From: Chimonanthus salicifolius
Lineage: Eukaryota > Streptophyta > Magnoliopsida > Laurales > Calycanthaceae
DNA length: 64,000 nt
NCBI GenBank assembly: GCA_013350335.1
Contig: CM023532.1
Location: 36,395,708 to 36,459,707, forward strand
Reading direction: 5' to 3'
Shown: in pieces, positions 42,039-54,872 of the stretch
How positions within the stretch are numbered: position 1 is the first letter of the stretch
How the letters are laid out: each line of letters opens with the position of its first letter
Translations under genes and position numbers: made by a program
Notes under the pieces: model-generated
The model's database searches: none
Told to the model about the DNA's origin: nothing
What the model saw: only the letters and a program-made list of their open reading frames with translations

Positions 42039-44658
42039 ATGGCGAAAGATCCCGAGATCATCAGAGACAGGGACAAAATGAGGCGTTGGTCAAGGTCCAT
42101 GAGATCTCAAGGCAAAATCATAGCACTCGTTCCAACCATGGGCTACTTGCACCAAGGTCACCTCTCCCTCATCCAAGAAGCCCACAAACATGCTCAGGTA
42201 ATCATAGTTTCAATCTATGTAAACCCTGGACAGTTCTCTCCTTCTGAAGATCTTGCTACATATCCATCAGATTTCCAAGGAGATCTTGAGAAGCTGAGAA
42301 AAGCTGGTGTTAATGCTGTTTTCTATCCGCAGAATCTTTATGACTATGGAGCAGATGCCAAAGTACCAACTATGTCTCACTCTCATTTGGGTTTTGATGG
42401 TGAAACAGATAGAAGGTTGGATTCTTTAGATAAAGGTGGGGGAAGCCCAAGTGGGCTCTTTGAAAAATTGAACAGTGGTGGTGGGGGAGAGAGAAAGGTG
42501 GGTTCTTTTGTTGATAGAAATGTGGTTTCTGGAAAAGAAGGGGGAAACATAATTGTGTCTTTTGGTAATTTGGGTTCTGATGATGGGAAGGAGAGAAAAG
42601 TTGTATCTTGTATTGAGGAAAAAGAGTGTGGGAGATTGGGGCATGAGACTTGGATCAGGGTTGACAGACTGGAGAGGGGATTGTGTGGGAAAAGCAGACC
42701 TGTCGTCTTCAGAGGTGTGGCCACTGTCGTAGCCAAGCTGTTCAATATTGTGGAGCCAGATGTTGCCATCTTCGGTAAGAAGGATTATCAGCAATGGCGC
42801 ATCATCCGCCGAATGGTAAAAAACTTTATGAGCCACTTCTCAGTTTCATTTTATTTTTTTTCTGAATTCTGTCTTGTGAAAATGGATTGACACTCCATGT
42901 TTTGAAAATGACTTCTGTTTTTTATTTCCTGAATAAGTTATTTTCAGAAACAATTCATTTTCCTTTCTCAAATTACTGCTTTTATACGTTGGGTTTTAAT
43001 CCTGTCTGAGCACCTGGGGAATGAAAAATTCATAGCTTGTTTATCCAAAACCATGATCTATAGGATTGCACTTAAATGTCCTTGTATATTATCACCTATT
43101 TGTTTTTCTTTCTTCTTTTAATTTACTTGTCTCTAAACGAGAAAAATGCTTGCATGGAATTCTGTCTAGTATAACAGGATTACAGTAATCTTTTTCTTGA
43201 GTCATGGAAAAGTGAAAAGTTAGTACTTCTCATATTATGATGATTTATAGTAGTTTCTATAAGCAACTTCCACTTCAAGCATCTAATTTATCGTATTCCG
43301 TGAAGTGATCCGATTCATCCTTCAGAAGTCTCAGGACAAAATTTCATTAAGGTATAGAAGGATGGCATGCCAAATTGAGTAATTGACAGTGAAATTCTAC
43401 TGGTTTTCCTCTCGACGTCTGCTGTGAGATTTAATAAGAGGATGATCAGCCTTTACTAAATGGAAAAATAACCATTTTCTCTAACTGTGGATCTTTATGG
43501 CTTTTAAGATGAGACATGCTAGCCTGACTCTTAAGCTAGGCAGTTGCGAACTGCAGTGGGTATATTTACCATACACTGTAGGGTTTGTGGTATTCACCTG
43601 GGTATATGGCACCAATCAGATGGTGAATCAGTTTGTACCACTGATACATGGACCCAAGCTAGAGTTAACCTTTTATGATTGTATGCCTTTAAAATTATTC
43701 TAATGCTTTTTCCATACAGTTCATCTTTCTTAAAGCATCTCTTTTATTTCTGAACCTTTCTACACATTCTGACTTGGGTTTCTTTTTCTTTTCTTTTTTT
43801 TTTTTCCCTTTTTACTTGCCATCTCGATGGTGAAGCATTTCAACTGTGAATTTTTCTTATTTCAAAGGACTCTATTGATTAGCTTACTATTATCAGGTCC
43901 GTGACCTTGACTTTGGCATTAATGTGATTGGTTCAGAAATAGTCCGTGATGTTGATGGCCTAGCCCTGAGCTCACGCAATGTACATCTATCACCGAAGGA
44001 GCGTGAAAAGGTTTGTTAAGTAATACGTGGTTGCTTCATCTTTCCATGTTTTTTATTCAGCACTTTGATGCTAGAATTACTTCTCTTAATTCTTAATAGA
44101 AACACTGTGATGCTTACTTCTTGTTAACCAATGTATATCGTTCTTTTTATCAAAGGATCAATTGCTAAGTACAGCAACTTGTTACTCTGTAGGCCTTATC
44201 CATTTATAAGTCACTCTCAAAGGCTAAAACTGCTGCACAAAATGGAGAAGTTTCATGCAGTGAATTGAGAAATTCAGTGATCCAAGCTATAGTTGAAGCT
44301 GGCGGTAGAATTGATTATGCTGAGGCAAGACCCTGAGACCTTTTTTAATCTTGTTTTCCACTTTATAACTTTATTTGTTGATAGACGCCTGCGACAAATT
44401 GCTTGTGCGTATTTTACTTTGTAACCGAATGAACTCAACTATCATATTTTGCATAAAATGAATCCAATGTATACAAAGATATGTTATACCCATATCGACA
44501 GGACCCTGCAATTACATGACTCAGAACTATTTTCCTTAGTGTACCCTCTAGAGATTTTTCATCTGTTTGTTTCTCTCTCTCTCTCTCTCTCTAACAAACT
44601 TGCTGATGTAGCATGTATCAGCTTAAATGACTGATACTTAACCCACCTTAGATACTAT

Positions 44659-44699
<41 letters not shown>

Positions 44700-45244
44700 T
44701 GCATGTATATGGGCATATTGGGATTTTGGGCCTTTTAGGTCCACTATGTTAGGGATACATGAAAGGTCGAAACTAGTTATAACATAGAAGGAAATAGTAA
44801 GAAACCATGGCAGTGGAATACAGAGGATTGACAAAGATAAGTGGCAAGTAGAACCAATAAGATGACCCTGGATTGGTGCAACAATGCTTCAATGATGATG
44901 ACAAAGATAATGTAGTAAATAAATGTTTGCATCCTTCACTGTCAAAACTCATTTCATGAAAATGAAAATGCTGTATACGTTCACATGCTCACTTTTCAGT
45001 AACCAAGTATTTACCAGTAAAAGCCTAAAAAATAAACATTTGACACATTTTTTTTTATTTTAACATTAAAATTACTTCCAATTTGCTAAAAGGCATTTTT
45101 AATGTGATGAACATCTTGTTTTTGCAGATTGTGGACCAAGAAAGTCTGTTAATACTGGAAGAGATCAGAAGTCCTGTGGTGTTCTGTGTGGCTGCTTGGT
45201 TTGGAAAAGTGAGGCTAATCGATAATATGGAAATAGATATATGA
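42039..45244 (+). CDS. PANC: Pantothenate synthetase (pantoate-beta-alanine ligase), four exons
   Basis: Exons 42039-42815, 43897-44010, 44193-44324 and 45128-45244 join in frame to 379 residues. The enzyme condenses pantoate and beta-alanine with ATP to make pantothenate (vitamin B5) for CoA; plant forms are cytosolic dimers. Visible family motifs are [14 protein letters not shown] (31-44, the HxGH-type ATP site), [10 protein letters not shown] (57-66), [16 protein letters not shown] (216-231), [12 protein letters not shown] (245-256) and GLALSSRN (280-287, KMSKS-like loop). The C-terminus is [17 protein letters not shown]. Arabidopsis PANC is about 310 residues; the excess lies in a Gly/Ser-rich insert at about 105-190. 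Introns 1 and 2 are GT-AG; intron 3 uses GC-AG (GCTGAG|GCAAGA at 44325). The ATG at 42039 gives the usual short N-terminus. Confidence 0.95.
44573..44694. repeat. (CT)n microsatellites in PANC intron 3
   Basis: Two CT runs, about 44573-44591 and 44661-44694, lie downstream of the GC splice donor. They make this intron length-variable. Confidence 0.9.
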
Positions 45245-45940
45245 AGGAGTTATTTAACCAAACAGAAAGTATGTGACCACACACAGTTTTTCAAGATGAA
45301 AAATAGAGAGAATTTAGTTTACAATAATAGAAGTGTGATTCCCAGCTGTATGATGCTCCTCTCACAGGAAGAAAAGGTCTAAATAATCATATTTATACAA
45401 ACTTTTTTGTTTTTGCTTTGTTGGATCTTTCTAGGCTCATTTTTCTTGTAACATTTTTTAATGGTTGCAAATACAAAAAAGCCGAAAGAAACAAAACAAC
45501 CTGCAAACCTAATGCACCCTCAAAAAACACTAACAACACTTGGCAAAATACTAAAGGAGAGTTTAAGATAAGTAAATACATTCTTTTCAAGTTCGTAAAG
45601 GTCATCGATATATTCCTGAATTCTGCCGTAGAGGAAGCTCAAGAGGCAGACTTACCAAAAGATTATTCATTACATTCCATCTACATTGTTGACTTTAAGT
45701 ATTTATTCATATTTTTATTGGTTAAGCTATAAGATTCTGCAAAAAGTGTGAAAATATTGTTGTGCATTTCTTATTGCTCTGAAAGTATGTGTCGAAGAAT
45801 TTTGCTTAAGGTTGCCTGATATTTGAGATTTTTGTATGAATGGATGAATGGAGAAGCAGCAATTCCATTCTCAAACCGAAGTTTGTGGCATATCTTTCTT
45901 ATATGTTAACCTTACGGTTTGTGCATTTGTGTAAAAATCT

Positions 45941-45985
<45 letters not shown>

Positions 45986-48134
45986 CAACATTTTTATACA
46001 AATGCACAATATATATTTTCCCTTGTGGTGCCATACACAGCTGAAAAGTGGATACTTTCGGCTTTCTAAAGAAAGCATACAGGAAAACAGAAAGGTGTTG
46101 GCCAGCCTAAGCTAGAGTAGCCAAGTCATGCTCTCTCCCTTTACTCTCAGTCCTCCAACGCCTCCCTTCTCCTGTCAACACCTCATTGAACCCCAAATTG
46201 CTGAATGGACGACAATGAATCGATTGTGGATAACAGGCATTCTTTTCCAGCAAATTTTTTTTGTATTTTTTTCTCTAATTTTCCTTTTTTTATAGATTTT
46301 AGATTTCAGTATACAAATGTGGGCTTTTCTTTCACAAGTACAGATTTGTACATTCATTGTGTTGTTGAGTCCCTCCCTACGATGCTATACGAACTCTGGC
46401 AAGGTAAGATTTCGACACTTTTTTCCTCTTTATATGTTTCAGAAATTTAAATTTGGGGTTTGATGTGGTATTCTTTTCTTTGAAATCTAACTTGGCCTTA
46501 AGGGGGCTTAACGACACAATAAATTAATTTTTGTAAAATGTCATATCTACGAGTCCCAAGTCACTGATGAAACTGATTTACAAGCATTCAGTAGTTAGCA
46601 ACAATTGTCCAACCTCAACTATGAAGTAACCTTTGTATGATCCTTGTGGCAAAACAAATTAACCTGCACAAAGATTTGAAAATTGATCTTTTTAATTTGA
46701 CACGGGTATTTGTTACAACAAAGAAACATTTAGTTTTTTTTTTTTTTTTCCACTTACCATCTCCCAAGCAGTAAAAACTAAAAAGGTAAATAAATGTATT
46801 TTTATTATCAAAATTACTAGTATCCGACATTACCTTGCATATCCCAATTAACATTAAAAAGTACTGCAACAAATGCAACAGTGGTTTAGTATAGGATTTT
46901 TTTAAATGGACCAAATGGATGGAGGCACACGACCAAAGGCACCGATTGATGGAGGCACATCTCACCAATCAGGCATTTGGCAAGCCTTAAGATTTAGGCC
47001 GTTGATACCAAGTTTTGAATTTTCAAGGAGGGAAAGGTATTTTAAAACTGAGATCAGTTAAATTAGTCTATCTTTAATTAAAGAAAATATTTAAATCTCC
47101 AAGAGTCCCTTATTATTGTTAACGAGACTCCATATCAACTATTCATGAGAACTGTTAACCATTGAATCGAGATACATTATTAATGTGTAATGGATTAAAG
47201 AACCTAATGTATCTCCATCCAACAAGAACAAGACATCGTAAGCGAATTTTACCATCCATTATCCATAATAATAGATCAAAGTTAAAATTCAATGATTTTC
47301 TTCCTTCTTTTTTTTTATCAAAAGCAGACCCATAGTAAAATTTGCTTAACCTCATTTTACTGACTAGATTTCAGTCGATTGTTGTATCTATTTTGATATT
47401 TCTCAGTTTCTTTTCATTCTTCATATCACAAGTTATTCAAGAGAAAGCCGCTAGTGTTCCTTTTTTATTTTAAATATTTTGTAATGAATTTTTTTAGAGA
47501 AATAACCAGCATAGCTGATTTACCAACCAATACATTTTAATCCTTAATTGAGGTGGTCTACAAAGAGAGACATCCAAGTCAAACAGGTAAAAGCACCACT
47601 ATTACCTTGATAACATGCATTTGAATGGCAAAATTATGTCTCCCATTCACCACAACTAGAACATGTATGCAGGCATGTATATAAAAAAAAATACCTTATT
47701 ATCATCATTAGCCAGTAATTTTATCTATCTAAAGTCGACTTTATAAATTCTTATCGTCCAAATAACCCTATCTTAAACCATACCATCACTCACTCAACAA
47801 CTCTTAAGATCTATTTCACTATTTGAGAGCAATGAAGAACATATCAGTGCGTTTATGAAGCAAATGACAAAAATCACAAAATAGAATTGATACAACTGCA
47901 AGCAACATCAAAAGACAGGGATTCACATGGAAAGAATTCACACGTCTAATCTATACACACGATTGCATTCAAAATACAAACTCATTTCCATCCCAGAAAC
48001 AAGGAAAAGGAGAATGAACAAAGAGAAAAAGACTCGATTCACAAATGAAAATTTAAAGTAACATGTACTAGAACCAGTCTATATGAAGATATACTAAACG
48101 CAATAGTAATAGAGAGAAGGGTGGTTTCTTCGCT
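45245..48134. other. Intergenic between PANC and VAMP72
   Basis: About 2.9 kb between two convergent genes, including both 3' UTRs. It holds an (AT)n run at 45943-45982. No further gene recognised; short frames here have no family resemblance. Confidence 0.5.
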
Positions 48135-51100
48135 TCATTTACATTTGAAGCCGCGGCAAACAGACAAGATTATGATGAGGATCAAAGCAATGATGATACC
48201 CAAGACAATTAGCTTTATCTTCATGTTCTGCAGCCACATCTTCCTCCTCATCTTTGTACCTTGTTGCCTGAAATCTTGTGCCTGCAGCAATCAGTTAGCC
48301 CACAAACATCAACAGGATGGACAAAGCAGCCTTTTAGTGAACTTCTATTATGGGGAGATATATGTAGAGAATCTGATGGGAAGGTACTCAAAGTTCCAAT
48401 CCTTTTTTTTTTTTAACACGTGAAGGCGATACATAAGAGTAGGCACAAATCAATCCCAATCAAACACATACAAAAGGAGATTCTGTTATTCTTTCCCAAA
48501 CCCAGAAGGTCTTTTTCTAGGAATCTGGTCACCTGTCAAAAACCATTTCTTGGATAACACAGGTGTCGGGGTTTTGAAACAAGATTTCATTTTTCCCAAT
48601 ATTAGAAGTTTGCCATAAGGTGGTACGAGTAACATAAGAAAAGATAACTAGGAATGCTGGGATAATAGATGATTCCATTGGAGCATAATTGATTTCTTAG
48701 CACCTTTGATTCTTTGCTTCACAATCTTTCTCTAATTCTTTTAAAAAAGGTGTTGATTCTTTTCTTTGTTTTATAGTTTTATAATAGACATCTGTATTTG
48801 GAAATTATACTGTTGAGATCTTAACACTGTAGCACGAAGAACAAAGTAAATAATTGATAAATTAGTGACACATGATCTTGTGGAGTTGACTCTTAGCTTC
48901 GTTTTGGTATAGAATTCATGGTCGGAAGCTAACCATTGGACACCAACAATTTAGAACTTGACATTGTAGCTGAATCAACAGAGCTAAATTCACAGATCTA
49001 AAGACATGTTTTTTGTACAGTTTGTTCCATGTAAATCTCATTGTTATTAACAAATTTGCAAAACTTGCCAAATTAAAGGGGGGAAAAGAACAAAAAACTT
49101 TTTTATACCTCTATGTCATTCTTCTTCAAAGCCTAGCTAATGGCCTCCTCACGCCTCTTTCCCATAAAATTTCAAATATAGGATTACTGATTCCTCAGTA
49201 ATCCCCCATCCATAGTGATCCATTTCACTTTATTGACCTTTACTAATTTATACCCTTCCTAGAAAACTAATTTGTGGCATAAAACTAAATTTGCACATTT
49301 GACCAAGTCTGATCTCTCTGGATTCTCTACTGAAAAGATGGGGGGGTGGGCATAACATAGCAAGTAAACTTGGACTAAAAGCAGACACCTAGTTCACATC
49401 AGATTTGGTCTTTAAACCTTGTACAAGTGGCCTTCTACTTACCTGTGAGTGGAGATTCTCAGTTTTGTCAACCAGAAGCTCTATTTTCTCACCACGGTCG
49501 AGAACCTGCAAAGAAGAAGAGAATTCAGTGCAGTTTGAGTTACCTAGCAAGTCAAAAGATAAAAAATATCGGGCAACTCAAAGCAATATGGAGTATAATT
49601 ATAAGTATAAAATTGTGAATTTAGATAGAATACAAAGCAATATAAGAACTACTCCTAGCAGATAGAATACGAAGTTTTACCTTCTCAATATTTTCCATCA
49701 TCACTCCTTTTACTTCTGAAACCTGAGCCTTCACCTTTGCAAGCTTGCTGATTTCCTCTGGATGATCGACACAGTACTGCATGTGCTCCTTCAATTTTGG
49801 GCTGAAATGTTAAAGCAATTTGATTAATCTCCGGCAACATGAGGATAAGGAACCTTCACTAATCTTCATCTTTTAAAAGGTTAGAGTAGAATTACCTATA
49901 CTCTCTGTTGAGGCTGTGAGCAACAGCAGTTGCAGCTTTTCCTCCTCCATATCTCTTAACGAAATCCTCTTTCACCCTCTCCAAGAAAGCAATTGGAACT
50001 TGTCTGCCAATTGACTCAACTGCGACAACACAGTAGGCTGCAAAATTCAAAAAGATAAAACCTCCCTTAGCCATGTATTTTCTCCTTTAAACAGAATCCT
50101 TTCAACGATAACATTAAACTAAAATCCTTGTAATAAGCTGCAAAACCCTACATGATAAAACCTCCCTTAGCCATATATTTTCTCGTACAAATAGAATGGA
50201 ATCCTCTCAATGAACATTACATGAAAATCAATTTGGTAAGGTTTGACAATTCAAGGTAGTATAAGCCCTAAATACAACTCAAAATCACAAAAACATTGCA
50301 ATGAAACTCTCAACTGCAGCAGGTTTACCAAAACCTATCTTAGCTATATATATTCTCCTACAAATAGAATCTTTTGGAATCCTCTCAATGAACATTACAT
50401 GAAAATCAATTTAATAAGATTTGACAATTAAAGATAGTATAAAATAAGCGCTAAATACAACTCAAAATCACAAAAATATTGCAATAAAATTCTACCAAAA
50501 GAAAAACCAACTGCAGCATATTGAGAAGATAATGTTACTTTCCTCCACCTGTGGGCATTCATCATCTATGGTTACTGAGAAACACAAGAAAACAGAGCAC
50601 AATCTAAGAGTCATGATATCCTTATTACTTCTCAAACCATCCTCCTTATCATCAAACCCTTTGTCCCATTTACTTCTAATATATATATACACAATGTCAT
50701 GATTCATGAGAACTGACTTAAGAATTTGGGGCTTTTTTTTTTAATAAAGAAATACATGCTTTTAACTTTGTTCCACATGCAAATGATACCCAATGTCATG
50801 GCAAAGCTGTGAAGAAAAAAACAACTAGCAACGGGAAAATGCATACAGTGTTGCAAATTTCTAAACAAGATACCTCACTACCTCCTATCTGAACTTGTAA
50901 ATAAACACAAAATGAGATGGCAACAAAACTCAGCATGTCTCCGGCTCTCTGCAGGCTTAGGTTTTTACAATTGTTAGAGAACATCAATCACTAAATTTAG
51001 AATGTTCTAAAACTAGAACTTGTCAACATAATTCCTTGTTAAATATACAATAAGAAAGAAGATATGTGAAGTGACAAAGCATAAATCAACAATACAATCT

Positions 51101-53535
51101 AAATGCTGAATAAATCAATAAATTTTTTTTTTTGAGCAGGTATAAATCATTAAATATCCATACACAACTCTTTTTTTTTCTCGGAATGATAAGAGGATGT
51201 ATATAATTTCTTGCAAATTTTCTCATTCATTTTTTTGTTGTTTTGTGAATGAATCATGATCCAGTTGTAAATAAGACCCAATTAATCATGAGCACTCTAC
51301 TCCTACTCTTTGGACAATCAATGGCATCAGGATTTGTACGGAGACAAGGACTGCATTAGAGGAACCAAGCGTAATGCTTCAATGGCATTTTGTCTTTCCT
51401 GAATAGCACACCCATGGGAAAAATATCCCGAGATTGAAAAAGCTTGTATAGCCATTATTAACCTCTATTTAGGTTGAGCATTGTTTAGAAACAAATGTGC
51501 CTCATGCAGAATGATTAAAAAAGACATCTTTTATTGTAGCATCAATGGGAACATAATTTGACAACTTGTTGAAAGATCACAAGAATACAAAATGGTGCAT
51601 TGCACTAAACATGTCTGGTCGAAACTGTTCAGAAAATTTAGATTTCTTAGCATTGCGATATAAAGGTGATAGAAACCAATTGAGGGAAAGACATAGTTAA
51701 GTTCCTAACTAGTTTTCCAATATTGTGGACAAAGGCAGGAGATGTGATGAGACTATACTTGGTAAATTGATCTTCGAAGTGTTCCAAAATTTTCATTTCA
51801 ATAAGTTGTCATTCATGCTTTTCTATCAGGGAAACAAATGTAGAATTAGAGAATAATGAAAAGAGATTGGAGAAGGAATTCTCTGAATCTTGTATATTGA
51901 TTGTATATTCCTCTTAGAGGATACAAAGTTAAATAGAACAAATAGAAATGATCAAGGGAACAAAAAAGAAAAATACACTAAGCATATCCTAATTACAATC
52001 TATTGTGTTGACGTGCAATATACATTGAATCTAGACTTATAATTGGGGCCCACAACACACTTCCCCATAACGCAATGATAACCAGTGACTACACTCTGAT
52101 CTGAACCATTAATGGAAAAATGACATTTATCCACTTACTAGTCTAATCTTTGCTGTTGGACTATGTCCTGACCTAAAAGACATACATGGCAATTGAGCAT
52201 CATTTTCAATAGCCTAAGAAATTTACGACCCACGGTTTCACCACAAGAGAATTCAGATTGAAGAACAGATATGTCTCCCACCAAAATAAGATAATCCCCT
52301 CACCCCCTACCCCTTCCGAAGCTGTTTAACTATTTCAATAGTTCTCTTTTCAGCCTACTGGTGATGCATTTCATGGGGTTTCCACATCAGACAACTCATA
52401 GAATACAATAAACAATCTGAACTCTTATCATTTACAACAACCATGGTTGATCACCTAGTATCCCTTATCTATCATTCATGAAAAGCTAACGAGAGAAAAT
52501 TATTGACAGAATTAACTTGCCAGCCTGAACAACATCCATATGCTCCACTAATTTTGAACCCATAACATACTAAAAGAAAAGTATCAGTCAAGCCAAACGA
52601 GAACTAAAATCCTATAAAATTGCATGGATCTAAAGAACAGAGCAACGACACAGAAATAAGAGAAACTGAATGACTAAAGTTGAAACAAAACCAATGAGAC
52701 TTTTTCGTGATATATCCTTTAATCACCAGGTAACATATATATGCCTCCAGAGATATGGCCAATATGCAAGCTAGTAAACAACCAAATCAGAAATAATAAC
52801 TTATACAGAAGCTAAGAACTACAAATGCCTAGATCAAGAAGAACAAATATAGGAACAAACGAGAGAGATTTAAACTGAACTATTGACTATCGAGATTTCT
52901 AAGCAATCTAAAGTTGCGTAACCAATTTCAAATAAAAAAAAATCAAACGCACAAAAAAATAGGAGAAATGATAAGCAGTTGTCACATCTTAGATAACATT
53001 CTCACCCAATGCTGATGAAAAAAGACAAGATCTGAAACAGTAGCCCGAACCATAGGTTTATACACAAACTATTCGCTCATCTCTAAATAAATAAATACAA
53101 GACCAAGCAGCGCATCGATCCAATACTTTTCAAAACCCTATCCACAGGCATTCGAATAGCAGAAGAATTTAAAATCTTAAGATTTAAGGACACGATCAAA
53201 ACAGCCGCTGGCCGGATCAAAATCTAGATTCATTCCAAGATCGAACAAGCAAAACATCTATAGATTAAAAGAAAAAGGAAAGTCCAGGCTTGCATAGAGG
53301 AGAAAGAGAGATGTGAGAAGAATCAAATAGGAAAAAGAGACGTACTGAAGCCGTCCTCGACGAGGTAATTGAAAGTGTGAGAATCGCAGTTGTAGGTGAA
53401 TTTGTTGTTGGAGGCGGGAAGCTTTTGAAGGCATTGAGAGGCGATGGCATTGAAATTGCCGGTGAATTCAGTGTATTCGGCGAGAATCACCGTCCCGCGC
53501 GCTACAAAGGTGTAGATCAGAGACTGCTGCCCCAT
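48135..53535 (-). CDS. VAMP72: VAMP72-type R-SNARE (longin domain), five exons
   Basis: Minus-strand exons in order: 53535-53346, 50037-49896, 49801-49681, 49505-49443 and 48281-48135. They join to 220 residues, the usual length of VAMP721/722-like proteins. Residues 1-115 are the longin domain ([39 protein letters not shown]). About 125-185 is the SNARE coiled coil with the zero-layer Arg155 in [14 protein letters not shown]. Residues 196-214 are one membrane helix ([19 protein letters not shown]), ending RGFKCK. The protein sits on secretory vesicles and pairs with plasma-membrane and cell-plate syntaxins and SNAP33 in exocytosis, cytokinesis and defence secretion. All key residues are intact and all introns are GT-AG; intron 1 is 3.3 kb. 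Which VAMP72 member it is cannot be told from one gene. Confidence 0.95.
50038..53345. other. VAMP72 intron 1
   Basis: 3.3 kb. Near 50160-50470 a segment (GAATCCTCTCAATGAACATT, then TACATGAAAATCAATTT) occurs twice about 180 bp apart, a local duplication. Nothing else recognised. Confidence 0.55.
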
Positions 53536-54346
53536 CAGTTCTCTTTCCCCCTCTGTCTCTTCTCGATTTTTTTTAGGGTGTTCGAAGAAGGAGATCGGAG
53601 GACAGCAGAAGAGGAAATGGATTTTTCTCTCTTTGCTTCTGCCTCTGGTTTTGTTTGCTGACAAATGCTGGACGAGGGTGTCGTAAGCAGAAATATAATA
53701 ATACCGAAAGAGGGTAAAATGGGAATAAAATCAAGAGAAGCGTCTGAGAGTCCTTCCTTGTACGCGCGAAGGAGAATTTTGTTTCGATTGAGTTGCTAAA
53801 TACCCGTCTTTGTTCGCGGAATATCGGACATGCCACTCCGTCTTTGTGCTTTCCTTCATGGTGGCTGCCTAACCCGATTATCAGGCTCGAAGTGGGACCC
53901 CAATTCTAGATTGGTGAGTTGTTCAGTCATGGATGAAATATATTCGACTCACCAATTAATATTTTTAAAGATTTTACTTTTTATATAAAAAGTTTTTATT
54001 TAACAATTTTTACCATCCATTTAAAAAATAAATATTACATGTAAATGTAACTCTCACGTAACATTCATTTGAGCTTTTTATCTTGAGTTATTGTAAATGT
54101 TCAATGAAATTAATTTTTATTTATTTTATGCTTTTGTATTCTTGAGAGATTTATTATACACAATTGTTAATACATTATTTAATTTTTTAATCTTTTATTG
54201 AAATAGAGAGTCAGTTAATTTTTTCAAAAATATATCAGTATATACTTTTGAATATAAACAATAGATTATTCACAATATTTTTCTTTTATTTAATGAAAAT
54301 ATTTAGTCATTTTATTATCAACAAAATAATATAATATAAAATTATA
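53536..54346. promoter_or_regulatory. VAMP72 leader and promoter region
   Basis: Directly upstream (minus strand) of the VAMP72 ATG. The leader is rich in GA/AG on the minus strand. I found no convincing TATA box, which is common for broadly expressed genes. Beyond about 53.95 kb the DNA becomes AT-rich. Confidence 0.4.
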
Positions 54347-54356
54347 AAAATATAAG

Positions 54357-54862
54357 GCCACCGATCTTCACATGGGCATTTTGTGTATACAAATACAGGT
54401 TTTACTGTGATGTCTAATTTGCCCTCCACCTGTTGTATCGAAAAAAAAATGTCAAAATTCATGAACAATGCAATCGGCTCGCCGAAAATGAAAATCGGCT
54501 CACCAAAATTATGAACAGTGCAAATCAGCTCAAAATTTATGAACAGTGCAAATCAGCTCGCTGAAATTCATGAATAGTATAAATCAGCTCACTGAAATTG
54601 CAAGTCGGCTCGTCAAAATTCATGAACAATGCAAAGTAGCTAGCCAAAATTCATGAACAATCTCCGAAATTGCAAATCGGCTCACCAAAATTCATGAACA
54701 GTGCAATTCGGCTCTCCGAAATTTCAAATCGGTTTTCCAAAATTCACATGAACAGTAAAAATTAGTCCATCGAAATTTTACTGTTCATGCGAAAGGTAAA
54801 ATCTGAAAAATATTAGAACCCGTGTTGCTAAACATAAAATGTCCGTAGGAGGATCGTTGGCT
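54357..54862. mobile_element. Mutator-like MITE with internal tandem repeats, 506 bp
   Basis: Inverted ends: GCCACCGATCTTCACATGGG at the left aligns with the reverse of the right end (AGCCAACGATCCTCCTACGG), continuing to about 45 bp. A perfect 10-bp duplication AAAATATAAG lies at 54347-54356 and 54863-54872. The interior is seven or eight diverged copies of a roughly 30-bp unit like CATGAACAGTGCAAATCGGC. Non-coding. Confidence 0.82.
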
Positions 54863-54872
54863 AAAATATAAG

